Assembly: GCA_040002435.1 (NCBI GenBank)
Contig: JBDUEM010000224.1
Coordinates: 1-12,964 of the forward strand
Direction: 5' to 3'
Source of the DNA: JANXXV01 sp040002435
GTDB lineage: Bacteria; Acidobacteriota; Terriglobia; Bryobacterales; Bryobacteraceae
DNA: 12,964 nucleotides
Part shown: positions 5,727 through 12,964 of the stretch, one piece after another
Layout of the letters: the number at the start of each line of letters is the position of its first letter
Numbering within the stretch: the first letter of the stretch is position 1
Made by a program: the position numbers and the translations under genes
The notes under the pieces: model-generated
What the model saw: only the letters and a program-made list of their open reading frames with translations
Told to the model about the DNA's origin: nothing
Database searches by the model: none

Positions 5727-6197
5727 ATGCGAGTTCCAACTTCCCGTCGCCGCAGAGGCTTCTCCCTTATCGAGTTGCTGATCGTGGTGGCCATCATCAT
5801 GGTTCTGGCGGCTATTGCTGTTCCGAAGCTGAACCAGGCCAGAATGTACAGCCAGGAAACAGCGGCAGTCAAGCAGATAGGCACTGTTCACACCGCGGAA
5901 ACGCAGTATTACTCGCAGTTCGGAAAGTATGCGGTGCAGATGAGCGAACTCGGCCCCCCTACCAGCGGCCAGCCCGGCCCGACCGGCGCGGACCTCATCC
6001 CCGGCGACTTCGCGCTCGGCAAGAAGTCCGGCTATGTCTTCCAGATTCAGGCTACGCCCACCGGATACGCCGTTACCGCCGTTCCCGAGGCCTACAACAG
6101 TTCCGGCCGGCGCAGCTTCTACTCCGACCAGACCACCGTGATCCGCGAAAATTGGGGCCCGGAACCCGCAACCCTTAACAGCAAAGAGATTAAGTAA
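5727..6197 (+). CDS. Type IV pilin-like (prepilin) protein
   Basis: From ATG at 5727 the product is 156 residues. It has a short basic leader MRVPTSRRRRG, the prepilin peptidase site G11|F12, the conserved glutamate (E16, position 5 of the mature chain) and the hydrophobic helix FSLIELLIVVAIIMVLAAIAVP that packs in the pilus core. The globular part (QTAEx-type helix with TAETQYYSQFGKYA, then a loop and strands GYVFQIQATPTGYAVTAVP) resembles major or minor pilins of acidobacteria and deltaproteobacteria. It would be inserted in the inner membrane and assembled into a pilus or pseudopilus. An in-frame ATG at 5709 would give a 17-residue leader; neither start has a good Shine-Dalgarno. The frame continues upstream into the lysozyme-like gene, but that part is antiregister shadow. 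No pilus assembly genes (pilB, pilC, pilD) are in the window, so it is a solitary pilin locus. Confidence 0.9.
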   Translation: MRVPTSRRRRGFSLIELLIVVAIIMVLAAIAVPKLNQARMYSQETAAVKQIGTVHTAETQYYSQFGKYAVQMSELGPPTSGQPGPTGADLIPGDFALGKKSGYVFQIQATPTGYAVTAVPEAYNSSGRRSFYSDQTTVIRENWGPEPATLNSKEIK

Positions 6198-6290
6198 GAT
6201 TAGGCGCCGTTTGGCGGCGTAAAGCGCCCATTAAAAGTTACTCACCTTCAAACTATTTCTACTTAGTACCTGAGTTTTGTCCCGCAAACT

Positions 6291-6299
6291 TGTTATACT
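6291..6299 (+). promoter_or_regulatory. Extended -10 promoter of the DUF1549-DUF1501 operon
   Basis: TGTTATACT gives a TG-n-TATACT extended -10 element. A -35 match 18 bp upstream (CTGAGT) is poor, which is common with extended -10 promoters. The start of transcription would be near 6306, giving a leader of about 40 nt before ATG 6347. A 5-bp dyad CTTGT/ACAAG (6289-6293 and 6304-6308) brackets the -10 box and could be an operator. Confidence 0.55.
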
Positions 6300-6346
6300 T
6301 CCGACAAGCTCTAAGGCATACAGCATTTAGAGTAGGAGACGCAGGT

Positions 6347-8350
6347 ATGCGCTGGGTCAGGTTTCTATTTTCTTCCCTCTTGGGAGCCTCGTTCCTCCCT
6401 TGCAGTTTTGCCGCGGATGGAGTGGAATCCGTCGCATCCATGAAGGACTGCAGCTTCAACGCGTCTCCAGATGAGTTTCTTTCTGCTCAAAGCCGCCTAC
6501 GCACCGATATCTCAGAGCGCCTGCAAAAGATAGGAGCTGCGCGCTTTAGCTTGACTGCGACCCGCGGTACCGTGAACGCCTCCAGCGTCGCCCGCCGCAA
6601 CTTCATTGACGAACAGATCTTTGGCAGAATGGCTCAGGCGAATGCGGAAGCGGCTCCTCTCACTACTGATGAGGAGTTCGTGCGCCGGATCACGCTGGAC
6701 TTAACGGGGCGTATCCCCACCCCGGCGCAGGTACGAGATTTCGAAGCCAGCACGGACCCCAACAAAAGGAACGATCTGATTGGAAAGCTTCTTTATTCGC
6801 CTGAATTTGTAGACAAATGGACGCTTTGGTTCGGCGATCTTCTGCAGAACTCAGCCAACCCTCTTTCCACGGCTTCGTTCGGACGGGTGACCGACGGTCG
6901 CAACGCTTATTACAACTACATCAAAAAAGCGATTGCCGACAGCAAATCGGTTCGCGACATTGCCTGGGAGGCAGTCGCAGCTTCGGGCAACAGTTTCAAT
7001 TCCGAGACGGCCGCCGTCAATTTCGCGATGAACGCATCAGCGGCGAACGGGCCGGTACAAGATACCTACGACATGATGCTGATGAAGACTGCGGGAGCCT
7101 TCCTCGGTTTGGCCCACTACGACTGCCTGGCCTGCCACAGCGGCCGCGGCCACCTGGACCTGTTGAGCCTCTGGGGCCAGCGCACCAGCCGTATGGATGC
7201 GTGGAGAATGTCGGCGTTCTTCTCCCGCATGCGTATGAACCGATATGCGCAGCAGTCCACGCAGTACACTGATCCGAATTACCAGAGTGTAGATGTCCTG
7301 GATGCGGCGGCCGGCCAGTACGATCTGAACGTGACTTTCGGCAACCGGCCGCCGCGCTGCACCAACGCCTTGCCCCTGGACGCGAAGACGAACCGCTGCC
7401 CGCCTGCCGCGAACGCGGCTGCGAACCAGGTTACGCCTGAGTATCGCGGAACGCTGGCCAAGCCGAAGGATGGAAATTGGCGCGCGTCTTTCGCCGACAA
7501 CATGGTGAACGATCCGATGTTTGCCCGGAATTTCGCCAACAGGATCTGGAAGCAGATGTTCAACATGGGTCTCGTGGAACCGGTAGACGGCCTCGATCCG
7601 GATCGTCTCGATCCCAGCAATCCGCCGCCCGCGCCCTGGGCTCTGCAAGCGACTCACCCCGAGCTTCTCGAAAAGCTATCGCGCGCCCTTATTGACAGCA
7701 GTTTCAACCTGCGGGAATTTATCCGCTTGATAGCGGAATCTTCGGCATACCAGCTAAGTTCCCGCTACGATGGCGATTGGAAGGCGGAATATGTGCCTCT
7801 GTTTGCGCGCCACTATCCCCGGCGTCTGGACGGGGAAGAAATTCACGATGCCATTGCGCTGGCGACCGGTGTTCCCGGCAAGTATGTGATTCAAGCTTCC
7901 AGCAACCGGATTTCGCCCACCGATCCGACCCCCAATCTGCCTGATCCAGTGGTGTGGGCCGTCCAGCTCCCGGACACCCTGGAGCCGCGAAGTAACGGAA
8001 CAGTGGCGAATTTCATGAATAACTTCATCCGCGGCAACCGGGATACCCAGCCCCGGAGCCAGGCTGGGTCCATTCTGCAACAGCTCAGCCTGATGAATGA
8101 TAGTTTCGTGAACTCACGGACCAAGACCTCGGCTTCTCCGGTGCTTGCGGCGATTGCCAAAATGCCTACCAACGAAGCCATTGTCAACGAAATCTTCCTG
8201 ACGTTTCTTTCGCGCAAGCCATCGGCCCGCGAGATGAATCGCGGCGTGAACTTCCTTTCGAAGTACACCACTGCTGCAGCGAAATCGACGGCTGTGGAAG
8301 ACATGGCATGGGTCGCGATCAATAAAGTGGATTTCCTGTTCAGCTACTAA
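6347..8350 (+). CDS. Secreted DUF1549/DUF1553 protein with a c-type heme motif
   Basis: From ATG at 6347 the product is 667 residues. A signal peptide (about 1-22, MRWVRFLF then a hydrophobic core, SFA|AD) sends it outside the cytoplasm. DUF1549 spans about 85-280: NFIDEQIFGRM, then DEEFVRRITLDLTGRIPTPAQVRDF (108-132), LLYSPEFVDKW and the end of the domain with C260-L-A-C263-H264, a CXXCH covalent heme motif. DUF1553 follows at about 380-650: DNMVNDPMFARNFANRIWKQMFNMGLVEPVDGLDP, HPELLEKLSRALIDSSFNLREFIRLI, RRLDGEEIHDAI, MNDSFVNSR and EIFLTFLSRKPSAREM. These domains are usual in planctomycetes and acidobacteria next to DUF1501 proteins; their biochemical role is unknown. TAGGAG 8 nt upstream supports this start rather than the longer frame from 6290. 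The DUF1501 gene begins 9 bp after its stop. Confidence 0.9.
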   Translation: MRWVRFLFSSLLGASFLPCSFAADGVESVASMKDCSFNASPDEFLSAQSRLRTDISERLQKIGAARFSLTATRGTVNASSVARRNFIDEQIFGRMAQANAEAAPLTTDEEFVRRITLDLTGRIPTPAQVRDFEASTDPNKRNDLIGKLLYSPEFVDKWTLWFGDLLQNSANPLSTASFGRVTDGRNAYYNYIKKAIADSKSVRDIAWEAVAASGNSFNSETAAVNFAMNASAANGPVQDTYDMMLMKTAGAFLGLAHYDCLACHSGRGHLDLLSLWGQRTSRMDAWRMSAFFSRMRMNRYAQQSTQYTDPNYQSVDVLDAAAGQYDLNVTFGNRPPRCTNALPLDAKTNRCPPAANAAANQVTPEYRGTLAKPKDGNWRASFADNMVNDPMFARNFANRIWKQMFNMGLVEPVDGLDPDRLDPSNPPPAPWALQATHPELLEKLSRALIDSSFNLREFIRLIAESSAYQLSSRYDGDWKAEYVPLFARHYPRRLDGEEIHDAIALATGVPGKYVIQASSNRISPTDPTPNLPDPVVWAVQLPDTLEPRSNGTVANFMNNFIRGNRDTQPRSQAGSILQQLSLMNDSFVNSRTKTSASPVLAAIAKMPTNEAIVNEIFLTFLSRKPSAREMNRGVNFLSKYTTAAAKSTAVEDMAWVAINKVDFLFSY

Positions 8351-8359
8351 AGAGGGTCT

Positions 8360-9724
8360 ATGAAAGCTCGTTTCGGCACCGATTGGAGCAAGATCCAGGG
8401 CACGCGGTTCTGGAAACAGCCGCAACTGGGACGGCGGATGTTTTTCCGTCACATGGCGACGGCAGTCAGCGGCTACTTTCTTCTACCCTCGCGACCCATG
8501 GAAACTGTGGCGAAGGCATCTCCAAGCACCATCGGGACCGCGAAGAACGTCATCTTTATTTTGATGGCGGGAGCTCCCAGCCATTCCGATACCTTCGATC
8601 TGAAGGAAGGCCCGTGGACGCCTGCTTTCATGGCGCCTACCTCTTACGGCGATCTCCGCTTTCCACAGGGCATTATGCCGAAAATCGCCGACCAACTCGA
8701 CTCGGTGGCATTGGTGCGTTCGGTTCGGGCCTGGGCCGCCGTCCACGCTCTGGGTCAAACCTGGGTGCAGATCGGGCGCAATCCTACTTCCAGCCTGGCA
8801 AGAATCGCCCCGCACATTGGATCGGTGGTGTCGATGGAACTGGGGCCCACTTCCGCCAACCGCTCCCTGCCGGCATTTCTATCGCTGAACGCCAACACAG
8901 GCCCCGGCTCGGGTTATCTGGCGCCGGACAACGCCCCGTTTTATATCTCGCCGGGAGGTGGCGGCCTCGGCAATTCCAGCCATCCGAATGGAAACGTGGT
9001 CTTCGACAGACGCTACGGGTTGCTGCAGGAGATGGACGCGGAGACCAAGGAATCTGGAGCGCTGGGCACTGCAGTATCCGAAATGGCGCAGTTCAATCTA
9101 AGTGCCCGTAAGTTGATGTACAACGGAGATATTGATAAGGCCTTCAGCTTTGACCAGGCCACAAAAAATCTCTACGGTAACTCCGGCTTCGGAAACGCCT
9201 GCATCGCCGCGCGAAATCTGCTGAAGGCGAAGCTGGGCACACGGTTCATCCAGATCTCCATCGGCAGCTGGGATCACCATACCAATATCTACGCGCCGAG
9301 CGGCCAGCTACAGGGACTATCCCGGCAATTCGATAGCGGAGTGGGGCAACTGCTGGCGGACATGAAGCAGGACGGCACGCTGGATGAAACACTGATCGTC
9401 GCCATGGGCGAATTCGGCCGTACCGTAGGCCCTCCTAACGGACAGAACGGGCGGGACCATTTTCTGCAGCAGGCTGTGATGATGGCCGGCGCGAGGATTC
9501 GCGGGAAACGGGCCATTGGGTCCACTGACAGTGAGGCTCGCGACATTGTCGATCCGGGCTGGTCGCGTGACCGGGAAATCCGTCCCGAGGACATTGAAGC
9601 GACCATCTATTCCGCGCTTGGAATCGACTGGACAAAACAGATCGATAGCCCGCTCGGCCGTGCGTTTGAATACGTTCCTTTCTCCAGCCAGGATCTGTAC
9701 GGTCCGATCAACGAGCTCTGGTAG
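8360..9724 (+). CDS. DUF1501 protein, exported by the Tat pathway
   Basis: The 454-residue product carries a twin-arginine-like leader (GRRMFFRHMATAV, R25-R26, followed by a hydrophobic stretch to about 44), so it should cross the membrane folded. The rest matches DUF1501, a family in the alkaline-phosphatase/sulfatase superfamily fold: KNVIFILMAGAPSHSDTFDLK (62-82; usual G-G-x-S-x-x-D-T-F-D), the middle region with EMAQFNLSARKL, SIGSWDHHTN (300-309), MGEFGRT (349-355) and GRDHF (364-368). The conserved Asp and His residues in these motifs suggest metal binding, as in the superfamily. No substrate is known. AGAGGG sits 3 nt before the ATG, and the gene follows the DUF1549 protein by 9 bp, a pairing seen in many acidobacteria and planctomycetes. 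Its last 17 bp overlap the convergent membrane-protein gene. Confidence 0.92.
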   Translation: MKARFGTDWSKIQGTRFWKQPQLGRRMFFRHMATAVSGYFLLPSRPMETVAKASPSTIGTAKNVIFILMAGAPSHSDTFDLKEGPWTPAFMAPTSYGDLRFPQGIMPKIADQLDSVALVRSVRAWAAVHALGQTWVQIGRNPTSSLARIAPHIGSVVSMELGPTSANRSLPAFLSLNANTGPGSGYLAPDNAPFYISPGGGGLGNSSHPNGNVVFDRRYGLLQEMDAETKESGALGTAVSEMAQFNLSARKLMYNGDIDKAFSFDQATKNLYGNSGFGNACIAARNLLKAKLGTRFIQISIGSWDHHTNIYAPSGQLQGLSRQFDSGVGQLLADMKQDGTLDETLIVAMGEFGRTVGPPNGQNGRDHFLQQAVMMAGARIRGKRAIGSTDSEARDIVDPGWSRDREIRPEDIEATIYSALGIDWTKQIDSPLGRAFEYVPFSSQDLYGPINELW

Positions 9725-10121
9725 AGCGCCGTCCGCCCCTCACGTCCCGCTTGAAAAGTGTGAGACTGCTGAGAAATGCCCCGAAGGCGCCGGCAATCAG
9801 CCATAGAACCGCGTTGAACTCATCTTTGCCTGTAAACGTATAGGGAAGAACGAGAAAACCGCGCACCATCATCACGAAAACGATCAGCGTCCAAAGCGGA
9901 AACAAATAGCGGAAGACGCCTGTCATTGCCAGCGCGGTGGCGGCCAGGCCGACAATACTGCCATAGAAGACCCAGTGAATCAGTTCGTCTCCCTTCCATG
10001 GAAACATCTGCAGATTCAACGTATGCACGTCGCTGGCGATCGCGACACCGGAGATGGCAAAGAGAATCAGCGCAAGCACAAGGTGGTACAAGTAACTATA
10101 CAAACGCAGTAGAGTCGCCAT
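9708..10121 (-). CDS. Four-helix integral membrane protein, function unknown
   Basis: The 137-residue product is predominantly hydrophobic, with four likely membrane helices at about 13-30, 48-68, 74-94 and 103-123, and a short basic tail (KRDVRGGRRSTRAR, 124-137) that should face the cytoplasm by the positive-inside rule. I do not recognise the family. Similar short unannotated membrane proteins of acidobacteria exist, but I cannot name one. The extracytoplasmic loop at about 31-47 (DVHTLNLQMFPWKGDEL) is the most conserved-looking part. No catalytic motif is evident. The start ATG at 10121 has no clear Shine-Dalgarno. TACAAT on the minus strand about 13 nt upstream might be a -10 box. The gene is divergent from the S41 protease gene, with a 38-bp gap, and convergent with the DUF1501 gene, with a 17-bp overlap. 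Confidence 0.75.
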   Translation of the reverse strand: MATLLRLYSYLYHLVLALILFAISGVAIASDVHTLNLQMFPWKGDELIHWVFYGSIVGLAATALAMTGVFRYLFPLWTLIVFVMMVRGFLVLPYTFTGKDEFNAVLWLIAGAFGAFLSSLTLFKRDVRGGRRSTRAR

Positions 10122-10159
10122 CAGAAATAAACGGCTATTGTATCAAGCTATGAGGAACA

Positions 10160-11851
10160 ATGAGACCAATCCTTAGCGCCCTCCTTATTCTGTCTTCCGC
10201 ATCCGGACTGTTCGCTGAGCTTTCAGCCTCGCAGAAAGCCCTGGACTTTCAGGTTCTTGCCGGCGTCTACGCCAAGAATTACGCCCTGTACGGCTGGAAG
10301 CGCGATGTGATCGGCTTCGATCTGTTCGACCTGACGCCCTGGCTTGATCGCGTGGCTAAGTCCAAGGGCGATCTGGCCTTCTACGAGATATGCGCCGAGT
10401 ATGTGGCATCGTTGAACGACGTCCACTCTACGTTCCTGCTGCCTTCGAACTTCCGGGCCGACCTGGGATTCCGCGTCGATATCTACGATGGAAAGATCCT
10501 GATCGACGAAATTGATCGTGAAGTGCTGGCGGCAGATGATTTTCCGGCTGCGATCGGAGACGAACTGGTCTCGGTTGACGGCATCCCGCCCGCGGAAATT
10601 ATCAAGGATGCCTCGCGATTCCTGGCCTTTGGAAACGCCAGATCGACTGCCCGTTACTCGGCTTTCTCGGTTACGGTACGGGACCAGGTGGTGTTTCCGC
10701 GTGCGGTGGAAGTAGGGGGAACCGCAGCGGTCGTTGTGCGGCGGCAGGACGGAACTCTTGAGAATTACAAACTGCCATGGATCAAAACCGGACGGCCGTT
10801 GTTTTCGAATGGATCCGTGCCCAGCCCCAAATCGAATGGAATCAGGACGGCCGCCGCGAATCATTTTGAGCCAACCACCGATCCCCTGGCGCTGCTGGAT
10901 CGCCACCGCGTCAATCACCTGTTGAATCTGAAGGGATTCGGGGATCCGGAGCCTGTTTTCCGGATGCCCTCGAACTTCATCAATCGCCGGAACGGAGTGT
11001 TTTTCTCGGGAACATTCAAGTCCGGCGCGCTGAACATCGGCTTTATCCGGATTTCGGATTTCGAACCAGCCGCGCAGGAGGATTTGAGTTTTATCTATCC
11101 CTACTTCGAGCGCGAGATCAAGTATTTCCAGGCGAATACCGATGGGCTCGTGATCGATGTCATGCGAAACCCCGGCGGCTTTGGCTGCTACGGCGAGAAT
11201 CTGCTCCGCCGGCTTATTCCTTACCAGTTTCAGTCGATTGGAATGGCTATCCGGCCCACCTTGAACTGGTTGAACCTATTCTACGATGAGCTGGAACTGG
11301 AGAAGGATCCGCAATACGGAATTCCGCAATGGCGAATCGATCTATTGGGAGCATATCTGAAAGAAATGGAAACCGCGAACGCCGAGAATCGCGGGATGAC
11401 CGGGCCTCTGCCGCTCTGTACCTATCGATTTGAGCGGGATCCGGCGACCGACGCTGACGGAAACTCCATCGCCTACACGAAGCCGGCCATTCTGCTAACT
11501 GATGAATTCACGACGTCGGCCGGTGACATTTTTGCCGCTCTGTTTCAGGATGCCAAGCGAGGCCCGGTGGTGGGCTGGCGGACGGCAGGGGCCGGTGGCA
11601 GTATCAACGAATTCTCAGCCGGTGTCTACGGGGAAGCTACGGCTTCCGCGGCGACCTCTATGTTATTGCGCCGCGCGCCGGTGGTGACCTCGGATTTTCC
11701 TGCCAGCGCCCTGATTGAGAACGTCGGGGTCCGGCCGGACGTGGAAATCGATTATATGACTAAGGATAATCTGTTGAGAAACGGCCGCTCATTTGTCGAT
11801 TCGTTCACCAGGGCGATTACAGATGAGATCATGAAACGGCAGGGAAAGTGA
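10160..11851 (+). CDS. Secreted S41-family (tail-specific / tricorn-like) protease
   Basis: The 563-residue product starts with a signal peptide (about 1-19, SGLFA|E). An N-terminal helical part ends in YVASLNDVHSTFLLP (81-95), the D-x-H motif that begins S41 domains. A PDZ-like segment follows at about 98-200, ending in IGDELVSVDG (132-141). The catalytic domain covers about 285-535: NIGFIRISDF (292-301), GLVIDVMRNPGGFGCYGENLL (329-349), ILLTDEFTTSAGDIFAALFQDA (444-465) with S453 as the likely nucleophile, and GPVVGWRTAGAGGS (468-481). In CTP proteases a lysine about 25 residues after the serine completes the dyad; here that position is glycine/alanine. A tricorn-like Ser-His-Glu arrangement using H89 is therefore more likely. 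Substrates are unknown; the usual role is processing or degrading exported proteins. The GAGGA 3 nt before ATG supports this start. hrcA follows after 69 bp. Confidence 0.88.
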   Translation: MRPILSALLILSSASGLFAELSASQKALDFQVLAGVYAKNYALYGWKRDVIGFDLFDLTPWLDRVAKSKGDLAFYEICAEYVASLNDVHSTFLLPSNFRADLGFRVDIYDGKILIDEIDREVLAADDFPAAIGDELVSVDGIPPAEIIKDASRFLAFGNARSTARYSAFSVTVRDQVVFPRAVEVGGTAAVVVRRQDGTLENYKLPWIKTGRPLFSNGSVPSPKSNGIRTAAANHFEPTTDPLALLDRHRVNHLLNLKGFGDPEPVFRMPSNFINRRNGVFFSGTFKSGALNIGFIRISDFEPAAQEDLSFIYPYFEREIKYFQANTDGLVIDVMRNPGGFGCYGENLLRRLIPYQFQSIGMAIRPTLNWLNLFYDELELEKDPQYGIPQWRIDLLGAYLKEMETANAENRGMTGPLPLCTYRFERDPATDADGNSIAYTKPAILLTDEFTTSAGDIFAALFQDAKRGPVVGWRTAGAGGSINEFSAGVYGEATASAATSMLLRRAPVVTSDFPASALIENVGVRPDVEIDYMTKDNLLRNGRSFVDSFTRAITDEIMKRQGK

Positions 11852-11867
11852 GCTCGAAGCCGAATGT

Positions 11868-11896
11868 TTCAACTTACGCGCAGGATCTTGTAGAAT
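11868..11896 (+). promoter_or_regulatory. Candidate sigma-70 promoter of hrcA
   Basis: TAGAAT at 11891-11896 is a good -10 box. A partial -35 match, TTCAAC (11868-11873), is 17 bp upstream. The start of transcription would be near 11903, leaving a very short leader with GGGAG at 11904-11908 and ATG at 11921. No CIRCE inverted repeat (TTAGCACTC-N9-GAGTGCTAA) overlaps it, so HrcA autoregulation is not visible here. Confidence 0.45.
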
Positions 11897-11920
11897 GTAC
11901 ATAGGGAGTCGTGTCTATCC

Positions 11921-12958
11921 ATGCGCAGGCAATCGGCGTTAACCGATAGAAACGTTGCGATTCTGCACGCTATCGTGCAGACATACATAGAGACCGGGGA
12001 ACCCGTCGCTTCCCGTACCATCGCGCGTCGTTTGACGCAGGATTTGAGTCCTGCATCGATTCGTAACATTATGGCTGACCTTTATGAGGAAGGTTATCTT
12101 TCACAGCCGCACACTTCGGCGGGGCGCGTCCCCACCGAGAAAGCCTACCAGAGCTACGTCAAAACGCTGGTAGCCCGCCGGATTTTGTCGACGGAATTGC
12201 AAAGGCTGCGAACCGAACTGGGCGAGGTGGAATCGATGCGCGCGCGTGTGGAACGCTCGTCGCACATCCTCATGGAAATGACACGGGGGTTTTGCATTGC
12301 GGCGGCCATTCCGAGTTCCAGTCAGATGCTGGACCAGGTGGACCTTCTCGCTCTGGCTGACAGGCGCGTCTTAATGGTGGTGGTGACCCGGGACCAGATG
12401 GTTCACAATCGTGTCGTCCCGCTGAATGAATCCATTCCGCAGGAAGAGCTTCATTCCATTCGGAATTACCTGAATCAGAATTTCAGCGGCTGGCTGCTTT
12501 CCGATGTCCAGGTGGAGTTGGAAAAGCGTCTGGAGCAGGAAAGCGCCGCCTACGATGCGATTCTAAAAAAGATCAACGTACTGTATGCGAAGGGTCTGCT
12601 GGATATCGGCGACAGTCCCGAAATTCACATGGAGGGCGCTTCGAATCTTGTCGGGCTGGACCTTCATCTAACCAGGGAGAAGATGCGCGAGTTGTTCCGG
12701 GCGCTGGAACAGAAGAAGAAGATCCTGGTTTTGCTGGACCGTTTTCTGGAACGCCCGCAGGGAGAGATCGGCATCCAGGTCGGGCTGGCCGAGATGCACC
12801 CCAGCATGGGCGAGCTCTCGCTAATCGGAATTTCGGTAGACCTGCCCAGCGGCTTGTCCGCCAAGATCGCGGTGCTAGGCCCGATGCGCATGAATTACGA
12901 AAGGACAATCTCCGCGGTACTTCATGTGGGCCAAGCATTTCAAAGCGTTCAGGCGTAG
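11921..12958 (+). CDS. hrcA: Heat-inducible transcription repressor HrcA
   Basis: The 345-residue product is a full-length HrcA. The winged-helix DNA-binding domain occupies about 5-72 and contains the diagnostic stretches VASRTIARR, LSPASIRNIMADLYEEGYL and QPHTSAGRVPTEKAY (62-76). The middle GAF-like and dimerisation parts follow, including LDQVDLLALADRRVLMVVVT and FSGWLLSD. The C-terminus ends with LIGISVDLPSGLSAKIAVLGPMRMNYERTISAV, as expected. HrcA represses chaperone genes (groESL, grpE-dnaK-dnaJ) by binding CIRCE operators, with GroEL needed for its activity. In many bacteria hrcA is the first gene of the dnaK operon; here the window ends 6 bp after the stop, so that cannot be checked. 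A GGGAG about 12 nt before ATG is slightly far. The gene has its own promoter-like sequence. Confidence 0.96.
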   Translation: MRRQSALTDRNVAILHAIVQTYIETGEPVASRTIARRLTQDLSPASIRNIMADLYEEGYLSQPHTSAGRVPTEKAYQSYVKTLVARRILSTELQRLRTELGEVESMRARVERSSHILMEMTRGFCIAAAIPSSSQMLDQVDLLALADRRVLMVVVTRDQMVHNRVVPLNESIPQEELHSIRNYLNQNFSGWLLSDVQVELEKRLEQESAAYDAILKKINVLYAKGLLDIGDSPEIHMEGASNLVGLDLHLTREKMRELFRALEQKKKILVLLDRFLERPQGEIGIQVGLAEMHPSMGELSLIGISVDLPSGLSAKIAVLGPMRMNYERTISAVLHVGQAFQSVQA

Positions 12959-12964
12959 GTCTGA

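Noticed and set aside
6198..6240. Possible terminator after the pilin gene (GGCGCC...GCGCC)
   Set aside because: The stems are only 4-5 bp, compete with each other and are not followed by a T-tract.
7037..7657. A 206-codon minus-strand frame
   Set aside because: It is a shadow of the DUF1549/DUF1553 gene, arginine-rich and low in motif content.
10223..10918. A 231-codon minus-strand frame
   Set aside because: It is antisense to the S41 protease gene and shows no recognisable domain.
1..12964. CRISPR array, toxin-antitoxin pair, defence island or insertion sequence
   Set aside because: No regularly spaced repeats, no transposase or integrase motifs, and no nuclease or helicase genes were found on either strand.

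Overview
The window looks like chromosomal DNA from an acidobacterium, most likely near Candidatus Solibacter / Bryobacterales. This is inference from gene content: a DUF1549/DUF1553 protein followed by a Tat-type DUF1501 protein, a small ORF resembling the start of acidobacterial Ser/Thr kinases, a tiny ZAS zinc protein, a type IV pilin-like protein and HrcA. Coding regions are GC-rich. There are no transposases, integrases, phage genes or CRISPR arrays.

Layout. 1-89: tRNA-Leu(UAA) on the minus strand. 90-1950: loosely packed DNA with three small genes: a 61-residue conserved unknown with a TTG start and a candidate terminator, a hypothetical helical protein of about 99 residues, and a 65-residue ZAS-type zinc protein. 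The long gaps here hold a tandem 13-bp repeat and some dyads. 2024-3852: a two-gene operon with a 4-bp overlap, an exported SIMPL/DUF541 protein and a Cys/Met-metabolism PLP enzyme. 3835-4737, minus strand: a DUF2278 (YukJ-like) protein followed 6 bp later by a 58-residue ORF that runs into the end of the PLP gene. 4812-5116: a frameshifted ankyrin-repeat relic. 5120-6197: a membrane-anchored lysozyme-like protein, then a type IV pilin-like protein. 6291-9724: an extended -10 promoter and a two-gene operon, a secreted DUF1549/DUF1553 protein with one CXXCH heme motif and a DUF1501 protein with a twin-arginine leader. 9708-10121, minus strand: a four-helix membrane protein overlapping the DUF1501 gene tail to tail. 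10160-11851: a secreted S41-type protease. 11921-12958: hrcA, whose usual downstream partners (grpE/dnaK/dnaJ) would lie beyond the window.

How the genes relate. Real functional links are supported for SIMPL-PLP (translational coupling only), DUF1549/1553-DUF1501 (a recurrent pair of exported proteins), the DUF2278-58-residue pair (coupling) and possibly lysozyme-like-pilin (25-bp gap). The rest looks like ordinary chromosomal housekeeping and cell-envelope content. I do not see a clear new defence or mobile system. The best leads are the orphan small proteins, the ankyrin relic and the heme-motif protein with its partner.
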